A DNA stretch of 12,612 bases from an uncultured Streptococcus sp. (GTDB taxonomy: Bacteria > Bacillota > Bacilli > Lactobacillales > Streptococcaceae). The position numbers and the translations under genes are program-made. The notes below the pieces were generated by a model, which saw only the letters and a list, made by a program, of their open reading frames with translations, searched no databases and was not told the DNA's origin. Shown here piece after piece: positions 1-6,824 of the stretch. The stretch lies in assembly GCF_938036805.1 (NCBI RefSeq), contig NZ_CALHWC010000021.1:1-12612 (forward strand). The letters are read 5' to 3'. Numbering within the stretch: the stretch's first letter is position 1; each line of letters begins with the position of its first letter.

Positions 1-13
1 ATTTTCTGTGACA

Positions 14-892
14 CTATTCCAGTGCACTTGCACCCGCCACAATTTCAGTAATTTCCTGCGTGATAGCTGCTTGTCTAGCACGGTTATACTGAATGGTCAA
101 ATCATTGATAACTTTTTTAGCGTTATCCGTTGCTGTCTGCATAGCTGTCATACCAGCAGCATTTTCAGCAGTTTTTGCGTCAATAATGGCTCCGTAAATC
201 ATACTTTCAGCAAACTGAGGCAAGAGCTGATCTAGAATCGCATTTCGACTGGATTCTAATTCTAGATTGAGGATATAATTCTCATCCGCTTCACTAGGAT
301 CCAAATCGACGATTGGCAACATCTGCTCTACCCGCATCTGACTGGTCAGACTGTTGACATGGTGGTTATAACACACATAAAGTTCATCAAAAAGCTCATT
401 CTGATACATTTCAATGGTTTTGGAAATGATTTTCCGAACTTCATCAAAACTCGGATGATTGGCTAAGCCGCGCAATTCATAGATTGGCTGAATGCCCCGT
501 GCTCGGAAGAAATCAGCTCCCATTCCACCGATCGAAATAATGACATAGTCATCCTTTTCGTGGTATTCAGAAATCAATTCCATCATTGATTTGAGGATGG
601 TTGCGTTGTAGCCACCGACCAAACCACGATCAGATGTAATGACGATATAAGCCGTTTTCTGAACCGGTCTGCTCTTGAGCAGTGGATGATGGCTAACATT
701 TTCTGCCTCATGACCATGTAAAAGGTCTGTCAAGAGTTTCCGAACCTTAGAAGCATAGACTTGAAAGTTCTTTGCTGCTTCTTCGGATTTTCCCAACTTA
801 GATGCAGAAACCATCTGCATCGCGTTTGTGATTTGACTGGTGTTTTTTGTGGATGCAATTTTATTTTTGATATCATTTAATGAAACTGCCAT
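14..892 (-). CDS. atpG: F1 ATP synthase subunit gamma
   Basis: This is the central rotor shaft of the F1 sector, which couples c-ring rotation to catalysis in the alpha3beta3 head on the cytoplasmic face of the membrane. The 292-residue protein has the normal family length. The N-terminal helix (about residues 5-33, with NAMQMVSASKL near 23-33) and the C-terminal helix (ending ITEIVAGASALE) form the expected antiparallel coiled coil, and the middle contains the Rossmann-like segment with ITSDRGLVGGYN. The ATG at 892 follows an AGAGGTG ribosome binding site, and 15 nt separate it from the atpA stop, so it is in the same operon. The stop is TAG at 14-16; the remaining 13 nt are spacer before atpD, which should lie just outside the window. 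Nothing is unusual, and the identification is near certain. Confidence 0.98.
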   Translation of the reverse strand: MAVSLNDIKNKIASTKNTSQITNAMQMVSASKLGKSEEAAKNFQVYASKVRKLLTDLLHGHEAENVSHHPLLKSRPVQKTAYIVITSDRGLVGGYNATILKSMMELISEYHEKDDYVIISIGGMGADFFRARGIQPIYELRGLANHPSFDEVRKIISKTIEMYQNELFDELYVCYNHHVNSLTSQMRVEQMLPIVDLDPSEADENYILNLELESSRNAILDQLLPQFAESMIYGAIIDAKTAENAAGMTAMQTATDNAKKVINDLTIQYNRARQAAITQEITEIVAGASALE

Positions 893-907
893 CTGACACC
901 TCTATTC

Positions 908-2413
908 TTATTTGAAGTTAGACTGATTAATAAATTCAGTAATAGCGGCGTCCAGCACTTCTTCGCTCGGCAAATCTTTTGTCTGGCGAATGGTTTCATA
1001 AATGTCTTCATGATGAGCGTCAAAGTAAGCAAAAATCTCTGCTTCAAATCGAAGAATCTCATCTACTGGTACTGCATCAAGGAAGCCGTGAGTCAACGCA
1101 TAGAGGATCACAACTTGCTTTTCAACTGGCAGTGGCTCATGAACTGGCTGTTTCAATACTTCTACTGTACGGCGTCCACGGTTCAACTTAGCCTGAGTTG
1201 CTGCATCGAGGTCACTACCAAATTTGGTAAAGGCTTCCAGCTCACGATATGAAGCAAGGTCAATACGCAGAGTTCCTGCAACCTTCTTCATAGCCTTGAT
1301 TTGTGCAGATCCACCTACCCGAGATACAGAAGAACCGGCATCAATGGCTGGGCGAATACCTGCATTAAAGAGGCTATCGCTGAGGAAAATCTGACCATCC
1401 GTAATTGAAATTACGTTGGTTGCAATATAAGCTGAGATATCTCCTGCCTGCGTTTCGATGAATGGCAATGCAGTGATTGATCCACCACCAAGCTCATCAG
1501 AAACTTTAGCTGAACGTTCAAGCAGACGGCTGTGAAGGTAGAAGACATCCCCTGGGAAGGCTTCACGACCTGGCGGACGGCGAAGCAAGAGAGAAAGTTC
1601 ACGATAAGCTACCGCTTGTTTTGACAAGTCATCATAAACGATGAGGACGTGCTTGCCATTGTACATAAATTCTTCAGCCATTGCTACACCGGCATAAGGA
1701 GCCAAGAAAAGCAATGGAGAAGGCTGAGAGGCTGACGCTGTTACCACGATAGTATAATCCAAGGCTCCATACTGACGGAGAGTTTCCACTTGTGTACGGA
1801 CAGTAGATTCCTTTTGACCAATGGCAACATAGATACAGATCATATCCTGCCCTTTTTGGTTGAGGATCGCATCGATGGCAATACTAGTTTTACCAGTCTG
1901 ACGGTCACCGATAATCAATTCCCGCTGACCACGACCAATTGGTACAAGGGCATCAATAGCTTTCAGACCTGTTTGTAATGGCTCAAAAACGGATTTCCGC
2001 TCCATAACTCCTGGAGCTGGCGCTTCCACAGGACGCGTTTTAGTCGTAGCAAGCTCACCCAAGCCGTCTACAGGACGACCAAGCGGATCCACGACACGAC
2101 CAATCAAAGCATCTCCGACAGGAACTTCCATGATTTTACCCGTGCGGCGAATCGTATCGCCCTCACGAATATCTGTAAAATCACCCAAAATAATGATCCC
2201 GACATCGGTTGACTCCAAGTTTTGAGCCATACCATAAGAACCATTTTCAAAAATCAAGAGCTCGCCACTCATGGCATTATCAAGACCGTGGGCACGAGCG
2301 ATTCCATCACCAATATAAGTGACGACCCCAGTTTCTGTGACGTCAAAATTTGGCTGGAAATTTTCAATTTGTTGCTTAATTAAAGCGCTGATTTCTTGTG
2401 CGTTAATCGCCAA
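908..2413 (-). CDS. atpA: F1 ATP synthase subunit alpha
   Basis: This is the non-catalytic nucleotide-binding subunit of the F1 head and contributes the arginine finger to the catalytic sites on beta. At 501 residues it has the usual bacterial length. Visible landmarks are the N-terminal beta-barrel (about 25-95), Walker A GDRQTGKT at 169-176, Walker B-like VLIVYDD at about 256-262, RRPPGREAFPGDVFY at about 279-292, and the arginine finger in SSVSRVGG (R365). The start is a TTG at 2411-2413: translation from it gives the normal streptococcal N-terminus MAINAQEISALIK, and no ATG nearby does so. The upstream Shine-Dalgarno is weak (AAAGTGGTG). It lies 15 nt after atpH and 15 nt before atpG, in one operon. 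The family assignment is certain; the TTG start is strongly supported by the conserved N-terminus. Confidence 0.98.
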   Translation of the reverse strand: MAINAQEISALIKQQIENFQPNFDVTETGVVTYIGDGIARAHGLDNAMSGELLIFENGSYGMAQNLESTDVGIIILGDFTDIREGDTIRRTGKIMEVPVGDALIGRVVDPLGRPVDGLGELATTKTRPVEAPAPGVMERKSVFEPLQTGLKAIDALVPIGRGQRELIIGDRQTGKTSIAIDAILNQKGQDMICIYVAIGQKESTVRTQVETLRQYGALDYTIVVTASASQPSPLLFLAPYAGVAMAEEFMYNGKHVLIVYDDLSKQAVAYRELSLLLRRPPGREAFPGDVFYLHSRLLERSAKVSDELGGGSITALPFIETQAGDISAYIATNVISITDGQIFLSDSLFNAGIRPAIDAGSSVSRVGGSAQIKAMKKVAGTLRIDLASYRELEAFTKFGSDLDAATQAKLNRGRRTVEVLKQPVHEPLPVEKQVVILYALTHGFLDAVPVDEILRFEAEIFAYFDAHHEDIYETIRQTKDLPSEEVLDAAITEFINQSNFK

Positions 2414-2428
2414 AATTCACACCACTTT

Positions 2429-2965
2429 CTATTTCAAATTTTCTTTTACGAGTTGTAATTGACGTTTTATACTTGCATCAATTGTCTTATTATTGGCTGA
2501 AATGACGAAGCCACCAATCAGGCTGGTATCCAATTCCTGCTTGAAGGAACGAACCTTGAGGCCCATTTTCTGCTCAAGAATTGGTTTCAATCTGTCTTTT
2601 TGACTTTCTGTCAAGGGTTGAACAGATTTAACTGTCACTTCAAATTCATTGCTTTCTTTCTCAATCTGATGCTGAATTTCTACCAACATGTCGTAGAATA
2701 AATCTGCCCGATGATTGAGAATAACGACTTCGATAAAGTTATCAATCAGCTGTGAATCTGAGTTTTGGAAAAGTCGAAGAGCCTTCTCCTTCTCTCCCTC
2801 ATCAACGCCAATATGTGATAAAAAGTCAGCAAGATTTGTTTCCACAAACACAGCCTTAATCTGGCTTAGTTTATCAAAAACATCCTGTTGCTGACCCTTT
2901 TCAAATACTAATTGAACAAAAGGCAAGGCATATTTTTCAATTACCGCATAGTGCTTTTTGTCCAT
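2429..2965 (-). CDS. atpH: F1 ATP synthase subunit delta
   Basis: This is the delta (OSCP-like) subunit that sits on top of the F1 head and ties it to the peripheral stalk made by subunit b. At 178 residues it has the normal length. An N-terminal helical domain (about 1-105) is followed by the conserved C-terminal region, in which LTESQKDRLKPILEQKMG and DTSLIGGFVISANNKTIDASIKRQL (about 145-172) are diagnostic of the family. The ATG at 2965 shares one base with the atpF stop (TAATG), and its AGGAG ribosome binding site lies inside the end of atpF, so the two genes are probably translationally coupled. No anomalies were seen. Confidence 0.97.
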   Translation of the reverse strand: MDKKHYAVIEKYALPFVQLVFEKGQQQDVFDKLSQIKAVFVETNLADFLSHIGVDEGEKEKALRLFQNSDSQLIDNFIEVVILNHRADLFYDMLVEIQHQIEKESNEFEVTVKSVQPLTESQKDRLKPILEQKMGLKVRSFKQELDTSLIGGFVISANNKTIDASIKRQLQLVKENLK

Positions 2966-3459
2966 TAAGCATCTCCTAATTTATCAATATAACGATCAAT
3001 GAGCTCGCTGTGTGCCTCTGTATCAAGCTGCTGGCTCAAGATCTTACTTGCGAGACTTACTGTTAGGTCAGCCACATCATTTTTAATGCTGTTCAAGGCT
3101 TCTGCCTTGCTTTGTGCAATTTCCTGATTGGCTTTTGCTTTCAAACGTCCAGCTTCTTCAGCTGCATCTGCTATAATTCCAGCCTTATTTTTTTGAGCTG
3201 TTTCCTTAGCATGTTCGATAATCGTCGTTGCTTCCTGACGACTTCCTGCTAATTCATTCTCACGTTTTTGCGCGAGTTCCTCAGCCTTTTTGCGGGCTGA
3301 CTCAGCCCCGTCAATATCATCCGTAATCTTTTTAGAACGTTCTTCTAAGATACTGGTAATATTGCCCCAGGCAAACTTCTTTACTAAAAAAATTAATAAA
3401 AGGAAGGAACCAGCGATGAGAATAAAGTCACCAATAATGGTACCAATAGTTAAATCCAT
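2965..3459 (-). CDS. atpF: Fo ATP synthase subunit b
   Basis: This is the peripheral stalk (stator) subunit: a single N-terminal membrane helix followed by a long dimeric coiled coil that reaches delta. The 164-residue protein has a hydrophobic segment at about residues 5-26 (IGTIIGDFILIAGSFLLLIFLV) and then a highly charged Ala/Lys/Glu-rich helix to near the C-terminus (for example ESARKKAEELAQKRENELA), as expected. The ATG at 3459 has a GAGGAG site overlapping the upstream atpB stop region with a spacing of about 9 nt. There are 18 nt between atpB and atpF, and a 1-nt overlap with atpH downstream. The typical streptococcal form has a single b gene. Confidence 0.97.
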   Translation of the reverse strand: MDLTIGTIIGDFILIAGSFLLLIFLVKKFAWGNITSILEERSKKITDDIDGAESARKKAEELAQKRENELAGSRQEATTIIEHAKETAQKNKAGIIADAAEEAGRLKAKANQEIAQSKAEALNSIKNDVADLTVSLASKILSQQLDTEAHSELIDRYIDKLGDA

Positions 3460-3477
3460 CTTCTACTACTCCTCTAC

Positions 3478-4194
3478 TTACTCTTCCTCACCGTTTATTT
3501 TTTTACCAATGTACATCGAAGACAACATGGTAAATACATAAGCTTGGATACATGAAATGAAAATCGAAAAGGCCGTCCATAACATGTTTCCGATAAAGGC
3601 TGCTGGATACCAATAAAAGGCTTGTTGAGACAAGGTTAAAAGCAAACCTGCCAATACTTCACCAGCAAAAATGTTCCCGTAAATCCGAATCGCTAAGGAA
3701 GCAAAATTAGTCACTTCTTCCAAGAGGTTCATCGGGGTCATAAAGCCTGGTGTTGCAAAAGCCTTCAAATATTCCTTAAAGCCTCGACGACGAACCCCTT
3801 CTATATGTGCGATCAAGGTGATCATAAAGGAGAGAGATAAGTCGTAGCCGAGGTTAGCCGTTGGGGAAGTCCACAAGTTATAACCGTTTGTTGTTTGGAC
3901 TTTTGCCATCAACCCAATATTATTGGCCACCAAAATAAACATAAAAAGAGAAAACAAAAATAAAGAATAATTCTTCATATAATGCTCTCCAATGTTACCC
4001 TTGGTAAAGCTAATGACAAAATCATAGATCATCTCAAGAGCATTTTGTTTGCCCTTTGGACGAAGGGTCATTTTGCGACTTGCCCAATAGACAAAGGCAA
4101 AGACCGTCAAAACAGTTACAAGAGACATAGCAAGTAGGGTCAAATCAAAGGATACTGGTCCAATATCTAAGGTCGGATTTACACTTTCTTCCAT
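3478..4194 (-). CDS. atpB: Fo ATP synthase subunit a
   Basis: This is the stator membrane subunit that forms the two proton half-channels against the c-ring. It is 238 residues long with five or six hydrophobic helices. The essential arginine is R170 in SLAIRIYGNIFAGE, and the segment with NMLWTAFSIFISCIQAYVF near 203-221 is the conserved last helix. Tryptophan 206 is the position I recall as one of the optochin-resistance sites in pneumococcus; here it has the wild-type residue. The ATG at 4194 has a near-perfect Shine-Dalgarno, AAGGAGGTG, ending about 8 nt upstream, the strongest in the operon. It follows atpE by 32 nt. The protein is complete and ordinary. Confidence 0.98.
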   Translation of the reverse strand: MEESVNPTLDIGPVSFDLTLLAMSLVTVLTVFAFVYWASRKMTLRPKGKQNALEMIYDFVISFTKGNIGEHYMKNYSLFLFSLFMFILVANNIGLMAKVQTTNGYNLWTSPTANLGYDLSLSFMITLIAHIEGVRRRGFKEYLKAFATPGFMTPMNLLEEVTNFASLAIRIYGNIFAGEVLAGLLLTLSQQAFYWYPAAFIGNMLWTAFSIFISCIQAYVFTMLSSMYIGKKINGEEE

Positions 4195-4226
4195 AGTTTG
4201 ACACCTCCTTCTCTAAATAGAGTGGT

Positions 4227-4427
4227 CTATTTAATGACGAAGGCCATGGCCAAGGTTACAAAGAAGGTACCTTCTACAAAAGCAACACCGAGAATTAAGA
4301 GGCTACGTAGTTGATCAATAATTTCAGGTTGACGGGCAGATGCTTTGAAAAGATTACTCATAATCAAACCTTCAGCTAATGAGACGCCAAAGCAGGCAAT
4401 ACAAAGTCCTAAAAATGTTAAATTCAT
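4227..4427 (-). CDS. atpE: Fo ATP synthase subunit c (proteolipid)
   Basis: This 66-residue hairpin of two membrane helices oligomerises into the c-ring that carries protons through the membrane. The proton-binding carboxylate is E52 in LGVAFVEGTFFV. The connecting polar loop ARQPE is at 31-35. Helix 1 (GLCIACFGVSLAEG) has the degenerate glycine pattern of streptococcal c subunits rather than a full GxGxGxG. The length equals that of the pneumococcal protein as I remember it. It is the first gene of the operon, as in other streptococci, with no atpI upstream. The start ATG at 4427 has AGGAG about 8-9 nt upstream. Residues 47-50 (GVAF), at optochin-linked positions, match the pneumococcal wild type. 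Confidence 0.97.
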   Translation of the reverse strand: MNLTFLGLCIACFGVSLAEGLIMSNLFKASARQPEIIDQLRSLLILGVAFVEGTFFVTLAMAFVIK

Positions 4428-4466
4428 GATGAATTCTCCTTTTATATTTTTTAATTGTACCCCATT

Positions 4467-4495
4467 AGTTTACTCCTAATAAAGGTAATAGTCAA
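4467..4495 (-). promoter_or_regulatory. Sigma-A promoter of the atp operon
   Basis: On the minus strand, TTGACT (4490-4495) is separated by exactly 17 nt from TAAACT (4467-4472), a good housekeeping promoter. Transcription should start near 4460, giving a leader of about 30 nt before the atpE ATG. The region upstream of the -35 is very A/T rich (about 4525-4555) and could act as an UP element. The hexamers and spacing are seen directly; activity is inferred. Confidence 0.75.
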
Positions 4496-4509
4496 TTATT
4501 TTGTGATAT

Positions 4510-4523
4510 TGTAAGCGTTTTTT
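4510..4523 (+). promoter_or_regulatory. Candidate cre (CcpA) site upstream of atp
   Basis: The 14-mer TGTAAGCGTTTTTT matches the published Gram-positive cre pattern (WGWAARCGYTWWMA, from memory) at 12 of 14 positions, missing only the last two. It lies about 15 bp upstream of the atp -35, a position from which CcpA could act. A single degenerate match in an A/T-rich region can arise by chance, so this is tentative. Confidence 0.3.
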
Positions 4524-4600
4524 GCACTTTTTCTTTAAATTTAAAATAAAACTTGAATAGAGGTGCTTTTCAAATATTTATCCTATAAAAATCCAAGCAA

Positions 4601-4778
4601 AAGAGGCTGGGACAAAAGTCCTAGCCTCTCAATTGTCTTTGGATTGTAGAGCAAGACGCAGTGGTTGAGTGGGCTCTATTACGCTGATTTCATCAGCTTT
4701 TACAGCCCTACTCAACTGTGCGGAGGTGGGACGACGAAATCTAATTCTAACGAATTACCGATTTCTGTCCCACTCTCA
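4601..4778. repeat. Hairpin-rich intergenic repeat, streptococcal type
   Basis: This element of about 178 bp consists of three successive inverted repeats: a 12-bp-arm hairpin at 4602-4629, a long imperfect hairpin at 4658-4721 with apex GCTGAT/ATCAGC at 4683-4697, and a hairpin at 4726-4773 whose ends are GTGGGAC and GTCCCAC. Related sequence is, from memory, scattered through intergenic regions of sanguinis/mitis-group genomes, often beside gene ends. Only one copy is in this window, so repetition is not shown here. It is not BOX or RUP as I know those consensus sequences. The right end lies inside the histidine kinase reading frame and encodes its last residues. Confidence 0.6.
4602..4629 (-). 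terminator. Probable terminator of the efflux/two-component operon
   Basis: AGAGGCTGGGAC (4602-4613) pairs with GTCCTAGCCTCT (4618-4629) around an AAAA loop, a 12-bp stem with one G-T pair. Reading on the minus strand, the stem is followed by TTTTGCTTGGATTTTT, a modest T tract. It lies about 120 nt after the histidine kinase stop and before the atp promoter, so it would insulate the two operons. The stem is clear; termination efficiency is inferred. Confidence 0.6.
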
Positions 4779-6150
4779 TCTGTTCCGTTTGAGGTAAAAA
4801 AATTGTGAAGCGCATCCATCTATTTTCAACTGCTTCAAAGCGATAAGTGAGATGGTGCTTTTCTAAAATTTGCTGCACGATGAAGAGTCCCAGTCCCGTA
4901 CCGCCATCCTTGCGATTGCGACTGTAGTCTGGTCGATAAAACGGCTGGAAAATCTGCTGAATCTGTGACTCATCCAACACTCGCTCAGCTTCATTTTCTA
5001 CAATTAATACCCCATCTTCTAAACGAACCAAGATTTCTCCACCTTCCACTGTATAATGAAAGGCATTGTCAATCAGATTTTTAATAGCCTTTAGTAAATA
5101 AGTCTTATTACCTCGGACTTTTGCTTCTGAGAGTTGGACATTAAAATGATAGTGCTTGAGGTCCGCCAGAACCTTGTAGGTACTGATATTTGCTTCAAGC
5201 AAGTCTTTGAGAGAGAAGATTTCTCGCTCTGTCTCCATGGTCATTTCCAGTTTTGAAATGGCTAGGATAGACTGAACTAAGCCTGACTGCTCTTCCAATA
5301 TTTCGCGGCACTTCCGCAGGTATTTGTCCCGATCTTTAAAATCGCCCACCCCATAAATCATCCCGTCAATCATTCCCATCATACTGGTGATGGGTGTCTT
5401 GAGTTCGTGGGAAGTCATTCGGAGAAATTCTGCCTTTTCGCGCTCGCTTTCTGCGACTTTTTCATTTTCCAAGCGCAGGGCTTCCATACTGGTTAAGAGA
5501 TTGGCATATAAGTGATTGATATCCTGAGCCAAATCAGCAATCTCGTCATGCCCTTTCACCTGACAGGAAACGTCTGGAAGCAGGCTGGTCATTTGCCGAG
5601 TGCTAGAAGAGATATCCTTAATCCGCTGACTGGAGGTCCGACTATAGAGATAGGCGGCAAGCCCACCCAGACTCAGCGACAAAAATAATACAAAGGGATA
5701 GAGATTGAGCAAGATCCTACTGGCATCCGAAACGGGTTGCAGGGAATATTCCCCTCGCAGGACTACCTCTTTGCCATCCGACGTCCGAAAACTTTCTGAC
5801 AGGGTCTTACTCTCATAATTGCTATTGGCAATGGTCGGAACAATGGTCAGCTGGAGAGAGCTTTCTCCATTCGTTTCGAGTGCTGGGTAAAGAATTGTAT
5901 TGTCTTTTGCCAGCAAGGTGAACCAGATCTGATTGCTTTTTTTGCTATAATTGCTCAAGAGCTCACTGATTTCTTGGCTGGACTTTCCCTTGACCTGCTT
6001 GGCTACCTGAGCAAACTCACGCTGGGCTTCTCCCCCCTTGACCTGCTGGTAATAAACCGGCATGGCGAAATAAAGGGTGGATAGAACGATCGTCACAACG
6101 ACAAAGATGATGAAAGTCGTTAAGAGGAAGTTCTTTTTGACAATCTTCAC
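4747..6150 (-). CDS. Sensor histidine kinase, VncS/VanS-like
   Basis: This membrane sensor kinase should autophosphorylate and pass phosphate to the adjacent response regulator. Of 467 residues, about 8-30 and 147-169 are membrane helices that bracket an extracellular sensor of about 115 residues with no recognised fold. A HAMP-like linker follows (about 170-225), then the HisKA dimerisation helix with phosphoacceptor H248 in TSHELKTP. The ATPase domain has N-box KNLIDNAFHY (357-366), F-box FQPFYRP (401-407) and G-box GGTGLGLFIV (416-425). The start is GTG at 6150, overlapping the regulator stop by 4 nt (GTGA), with GGAGGAG about 7 nt upstream. The last nine or so residues (RVGQKSVIR) and the TAG stop come from the intergenic repeat, so the native C-terminus has probably been replaced. 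It resembles pneumococcal VncS in layout, but orthology is not established. Context suggests it senses a substrate of the neighbouring pump or the damage it causes. Confidence 0.93.
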   Translation of the reverse strand: MKIVKKNFLLTTFIIFVVVTIVLSTLYFAMPVYYQQVKGGEAQREFAQVAKQVKGKSSQEISELLSNYSKKSNQIWFTLLAKDNTILYPALETNGESSLQLTIVPTIANSNYESKTLSESFRTSDGKEVVLRGEYSLQPVSDASRILLNLYPFVLFLSLSLGGLAAYLYSRTSSQRIKDISSSTRQMTSLLPDVSCQVKGHDEIADLAQDINHLYANLLTSMEALRLENEKVAESEREKAEFLRMTSHELKTPITSMMGMIDGMIYGVGDFKDRDKYLRKCREILEEQSGLVQSILAISKLEMTMETEREIFSLKDLLEANISTYKVLADLKHYHFNVQLSEAKVRGNKTYLLKAIKNLIDNAFHYTVEGGEILVRLEDGVLIVENEAERVLDESQIQQIFQPFYRPDYSRNRKDGGTGLGLFIVQQILEKHHLTYRFEAVENRWMRFTIFLPQTEQMRVGQKSVIR

Positions 6151-6803
6151 GTGTCTTCTCCTCCAAGCTGATAGCCCATACCTGTGATGGTTTTCAGAGG
6201 AATACCTGGAATCTTCTTACGAATGTTCTTGATGTGATTATCCAGCACACGGCTGTCCAGCTCGCTATAGCCCCAGATGGTATTCATGAGCTGATCGCGG
6301 GTCACTAAGTGATCCTTTCTCTTGGCTAGAGCCTGCAAGATTTCGTACTCTTTCTTAGTCAGAGGCATCTTTTCTTCCTGCCAATAAACTGTACAATCAT
6401 CGACAGAGACTGTCAGTTCACCGACAGTAATCTCTGAAGCAACCGTATTTCGTCGTAGAATATTCTCAATCCGTTTGACTAAGATCAGTGGTGAGAAAGG
6501 CTTGGTCACATAGTCGCTGATGAGATGGTTAAAGCTGACTAGCTGAGTGTACTCATCATCTAGTGCTGTCAGGATCATGACCGGAATCTGAGAAGTCTTG
6601 CGAATTTCCTTGAGGACATCCAGTCCACTCATGGTTGGCAACATCATGTCTAAAATAACTAAGTCAAAAGACTCTGCTTCAAATTGAAGCAAAGCCTCGC
6701 CTCCATCAAAGACTGGTGTAACTGCATAGTTACTTTCTTTTAAAAATTCACAAATGACTTGATTGATCGTAGTATCGTCTTCCACTACTAAAATCTTGTG
6801 CAT
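6147..6803 (-). CDS. Response regulator, OmpR/VncR family
   Basis: This is a cytoplasmic DNA-binding response regulator of 218 residues, the partner of the downstream kinase. The receiver domain (1-118) has the acidic pair D9/D10, phosphoacceptor D52 in VILDMMLP, T79 in MILTA, and K101 in VTKPFSP. The C-terminal winged helix (about 125-215) includes LTKKEYEILQALAKRKDHLVTRDQL and RVLDNHIKNIRKKI, with the terminal ITGMGYQL hairpin typical of the OmpR/PhoB class. The ATG at 6803 has AAGGAG about 11 nt upstream, a slightly long spacing. It follows the permease by 21 nt and overlaps the kinase by 4 nt, so it is probably cotranscribed with the transporter. A tandem direct repeat upstream of the operon (10385-10406) is its best candidate binding site. 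Confidence 0.95.
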   Translation of the reverse strand: MHKILVVEDDTTINQVICEFLKESNYAVTPVFDGGEALLQFEAESFDLVILDMMLPTMSGLDVLKEIRKTSQIPVMILTALDDEYTQLVSFNHLISDYVTKPFSPLILVKRIENILRRNTVASEITVGELTVSVDDCTVYWQEEKMPLTKKEYEILQALAKRKDHLVTRDQLMNTIWGYSELDSRVLDNHIKNIRKKIPGIPLKTITGMGYQLGGEDT

Positions 6804-6824
6804 ATATGCTTGATTCTCCTTTAT

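Larger units (their letters stand above)
4428..4746. other. Intergenic region between the histidine kinase gene and atpE
   Basis: This 319-nt gap contains no convincing gene. From the atpE side it holds the ribosome binding site (4435-4440), the atp promoter (4467-4495), a cre-like site (4510-4523), an A/T-rich stretch to about 4600, and then most of a hairpin-rich repeat (4601-4778) that continues into the end of the kinase gene. No RNA gene of a recognised family was seen. Confidence 0.8.

Noticed and set aside
877..1062. Small open frames opposite or out of frame with atpA and other genes
   Set aside because: They lack ribosome binding sites and overlap well-supported conserved genes.
4206..4217. 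Short palindrome CTCTA-AA-TAGAG between atpE and atpB
   Set aside because: The arms are 5 bp with a 2-nt loop and no T tract, too weak to call a processing site or terminator.
4601..4778. BOX or RUP element
   Set aside because: The sequence does not resemble the boxA/boxC or RUP consensus sequences I know, although it is likewise built of inverted repeats.
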